A stretch of 34,472 nucleotides of DNA from contig JALSME010000049.1 in assembly GCA_026987955.1 (NCBI GenBank), positions 1 to 34,472 on the forward strand. The letters run 5' to 3'. A program made the translations under genes and the position numbers. The notes under the pieces were generated by a model. It was not told the origin of the DNA and made no database searches. It worked only from the letters and a program-made list of their open reading frames with translations. The stretch comes from Sulfurospirillum sp. Lineage in GTDB: Bacteria; Campylobacterota; Campylobacteria; Campylobacterales; Sulfurospirillaceae. Positions 32,408 through 34,472 of the stretch are shown in pieces. Each line of letters starts with the position of its first letter. Position 1 is the first letter of the stretch.

Positions 32408-33664
32408 ATGAACAATAAAATACTTTTAGTTGAGGACAACAAGGCTTTATCAAAATTGATATCAAAAAAAATTACAGAAAATATAGATTTTGAAGTTGAT
32501 ATTGCACATACACTTAAAGAGGCACAGACATTTATAGGAAGTAAAAATAGTTATTTTATAGCATTGCTAGATCTAAATTTACCTGATGCACCAAATGGTG
32601 AAGTTGTTGATTATATGATTAGTAAAAAAGTACCTTCTATTGTTTTGACTGCTAATGTTGATCAAAAAACAAGAGATGAAATTTTGAAAAAAGATGTTAT
32701 TGATTATGTTTTTAAAGGCAATATGGATGATGTAAATTACATATTTCATCTGATAGAGAGATTATCAAAAAATAGAGATTATAAGGTACTCGTTGTTGAT
32801 GACTCTATTGTTATGAGAAATGAGATGAAGAGACTTTTAAACCTTCAAATGTATAAGGTATTTAGTGCTGCTCATGGTGAAGAGGCTCTTGTATATATGA
32901 AAGATAATCCAGATATAAAGCTTGTGCTTACAGATTATAATATGCCAGTTATTGATGGTTTTGAGCTTACGAAAACTTTAAGGGAAGAGTATAGCAAAAT
33001 GCAACTAAGTATTATAGGTATCACAGCAAACAGCGATCAAATGGTATCTTCAAAGTTTCTAAAAATTGGTGCAAATGATTTTATAAATAAGCCTTTTACA
33101 AAAGAGGAGCTTGTTTGTAGAGTAAACAATGCAATAGAGTCAATGGAGTATATAGAAACTATAAGTGATATGGCAAATACCGACTTTTTAACAGGGGCTA
33201 GAAATCGAAGGAGCTTTTTTAAAGAGGTTGAGGCATATATGGATTATGCTAGAGCAAATAATGAAGAGTTTGCAGTTGCAATGATAGATATAGATCACTT
33301 TAAAAAGATAAATGATGCTTATGGTCATGACATGGGAGATATTGCAATTAAAGAGCTTGTAAGATTGATTACTGAGAGTATAAAAGGTGCAGATATTGTT
33401 GCTAGATTTGGCGGAGAAGAGTTTTGTGTTCTTCTTAAAAATATAGATAAAAGTAGTGCAATTGAACTTTTTGTGAGGTTGCGTATAAGAGTAGCTCAAA
33501 ATATAATCAATATAAAGAGTAATAAGATTCAATACACAGTCTCAATCGGTATTACATTTAACTGTGATGAAGATATAGAGGAGATGATAAATCAAGCAGA
33601 TATGGCTCTTTACAATGCAAAAAATAGTGGACGAAATAGAGTAGAAATAGCAGATGCGGAGTAA
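32408..33664 (+). CDS. cbrR: Response regulator with two receiver domains and a GGDEF domain (CbrR-like)
   Basis: A 418-aa soluble protein. Receiver one (about 1-125) has LLVEDN and the phospho-acceptor in LLDLNLPD. Receiver two (about 128-250) has VLVVDDS, VLTDYNMPVIDG and KPFTKEE. The diguanylate cyclase domain has GARNRRSFF, MIDIDHFKKINDAYGHDMGD and the active-site loop RFGGEEF. It should make cyclic di-GMP under phosphorelay control. The usual RxxD inhibitory site before the active loop reads KGAD, a conservative but possibly weakening change. Architecture, length and position between recN and tatD match C. jejuni CbrR (Cj0643), linked there to bile resistance. No cognate kinase is adjacent. 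Confidence 0.88.
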   Translation: MNNKILLVEDNKALSKLISKKITENIDFEVDIAHTLKEAQTFIGSKNSYFIALLDLNLPDAPNGEVVDYMISKKVPSIVLTANVDQKTRDEILKKDVIDYVFKGNMDDVNYIFHLIERLSKNRDYKVLVVDDSIVMRNEMKRLLNLQMYKVFSAAHGEEALVYMKDNPDIKLVLTDYNMPVIDGFELTKTLREEYSKMQLSIIGITANSDQMVSSKFLKIGANDFINKPFTKEELVCRVNNAIESMEYIETISDMANTDFLTGARNRRSFFKEVEAYMDYARANNEEFAVAMIDIDHFKKINDAYGHDMGDIAIKELVRLITESIKGADIVARFGGEEFCVLLKNIDKSSAIELFVRLRIRVAQNIINIKSNKIQYTVSIGITFNCDEDIEEMINQADMALYNAKNSGRNRVEIADAE

Positions 33665-33667
33665 AAA

Positions 33668-34450
33668 ATGATTATAGATACACATGCTCACTTGGATGAT
33701 GAGAGATATAAAGATGATATAGAAGAGGTTATAGCAAATGCTAAAGCGAGTGGCATTGAGGGAGTTTTGATACCTGGTGCAGATATAAATGACTTAAAAA
33801 AAGCACAAAAAATAGCCCATGACAATAAACATATATTTTTTGCTGCAGGTGTTCATCCCTACCATCATGAACAGTATGATGAAAAAGTTTTAAGAGGTTT
33901 TTTAGAAGATGAAAAGTGCATAGCTGTTGGTGAGTGTGGGCTTGATTATTTTAGACTTCCAGAAGATGAAGAGGAAAAAAATTTAGAAAAGAAACAACAA
34001 CAAGAGATTTTTAAAGCTCATATAGAGCTTGCAAGAAGTGTAAAAAAGCCATTGATTGTTCATATTCGTGATGCAAATGATGATAGTCGAAGAGTTCTTG
34101 TTGAAAACAGTGCAAAAGAGATAGGAGGAGTTCTTCACTGTTACAATGCAAGTGAACATCTACTACCTTTAGCTAATGATGGTTTTTATTTTGGAATTGG
34201 TGGAGTTTTGACATTTAAAAATGCAAAACAATTAGTAGATGTATTGGGTAAAATTCCACTAGATAGGATAGTAGTTGAAACAGATGCACCATATCTAACA
34301 CCACATCCAAATAGAGGAAAAAGAAATGAGCCAGCGTATACAAAGTATGTGGTAGAAAAAATAGCAAAATTATTAAATATGACAGTTAGTCAAGTTGAAG
34401 AGCTAACAACAAATAATGCAAAAAGGCTCTTTAAAGCATTTCAAAAGTGA
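33668..34450 (+). CDS. tatD: TatD-family metal-dependent hydrolase / DNase
   Basis: A 260-aa TIM-barrel protein. Metal ligands are visible in IIDTHAHLDDERY, GECGLDYF, VHIRDAND, LHCYNAS and VETDAPYLTP, all in the expected order. TatD proteins cut DNA as 3'-5' exonucleases and some act on D-aminoacyl-tRNA. Length is standard. It starts three bases after the preceding stop and ends 22 bases before the window edge, where nothing further can be called. Confidence 0.94.
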   Translation: MIIDTHAHLDDERYKDDIEEVIANAKASGIEGVLIPGADINDLKKAQKIAHDNKHIFFAAGVHPYHHEQYDEKVLRGFLEDEKCIAVGECGLDYFRLPEDEEEKNLEKKQQQEIFKAHIELARSVKKPLIVHIRDANDDSRRVLVENSAKEIGGVLHCYNASEHLLPLANDGFYFGIGGVLTFKNAKQLVDVLGKIPLDRIVVETDAPYLTPHPNRGKRNEPAYTKYVVEKIAKLLNMTVSQVEELTTNNAKRLFKAFQK

Positions 34451-34472
34451 AAATTAGATAACATCATCATAC

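Noticed and set aside
34451-34472. Bases after tatD
   Set aside because: Too short to assign; no start codon with an open frame is visible before the window ends.

Overview
The window is about 34.5 kb of AT-rich (by eye roughly one third G+C), gene-dense chromosome. The genes and their order point to a member of the Campylobacterota (Epsilonproteobacteria), probably a free-living Sulfurimonas-like organism; the genus is an inference. The strongest argument is order. The run rodA / rlu-flpA-trmB-ftsE-ftsX-envC-like / pyrH-rpoZ-spoT-tyrS-nitronate monooxygenase-like-amidase, and the run adk-aspS / nadK-recN-cbrR-tatD, both match the order I remember from Campylobacter jejuni. The lipoprotein with four fibronectin-like repeats, the long TrmB, the single bifunctional SpoT and the cytoplasmic FlgS-type kinase are also typical of this phylum. 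No phage, insertion sequence or CRISPR array was seen.

Layout. (1) 1-1410, plus strand: the end of a pyridoxamine-oxidase-like flavoprotein gene and a DEDDh exonuclease. (2) 1438-8786, minus strand: eight tightly packed genes whose junctions all overlap or abut. They encode an exported hypothetical protein, TrkA, TrkH, a DUF234 nuclease-like protein, a FlgS-type histidine kinase, a duplicated DUF1538 membrane protein, a short PII-like protein and a two-CBS protein. (3) 8912-11348, mixed strands: a cysteine-desulfurase-like PLP enzyme behind a possible 13-codon leader, an isoprenylcysteine-methyltransferase-like membrane protein, two small coupled proteins and a CAU tRNA. (4) rodA (minus), then 15 kb of uninterrupted plus-strand genes (12505-27534) for RNA modification, envelope and division (FlpA-like, FtsEX, EnvC-like, AmiC-like), nucleotide metabolism and transcription (PyrH, RpoZ), stringent response (SpoT), TyrRS, and finally ethanolamine ammonia-lyase EutBC. 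(5) adk-aspS (minus) and nadK-recN-cbrR-tatD (plus), diverging from a 166-bp region with two adjacent inverted repeats.

How genes work together. FtsEX, the EnvC-like factor with a degenerate LytM domain and the downstream amidase form a recognisable septal peptidoglycan-splitting pathway, with RodA nearby for elongation. TrkA and TrkH form a potassium uptake system. The DUF1538, PII-like and CBS genes are joined by TAATG overlaps and look like a transporter with two ligand-sensing regulators; they are co-transcribed, by arrangement, with Trk and the kinase. This is the best candidate here for an under-described system.

The most unusual DNA-level signal is the 11-mer TACATGTAGAG. It occurs seven times in the same orientation, twice as part of a perfect 18-bp palindrome directly after a stop codon, and otherwise inside genes on either strand. 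No gene-free stretch exceeds 300 bp; the longest are 29833-29998 and 8787-8911.
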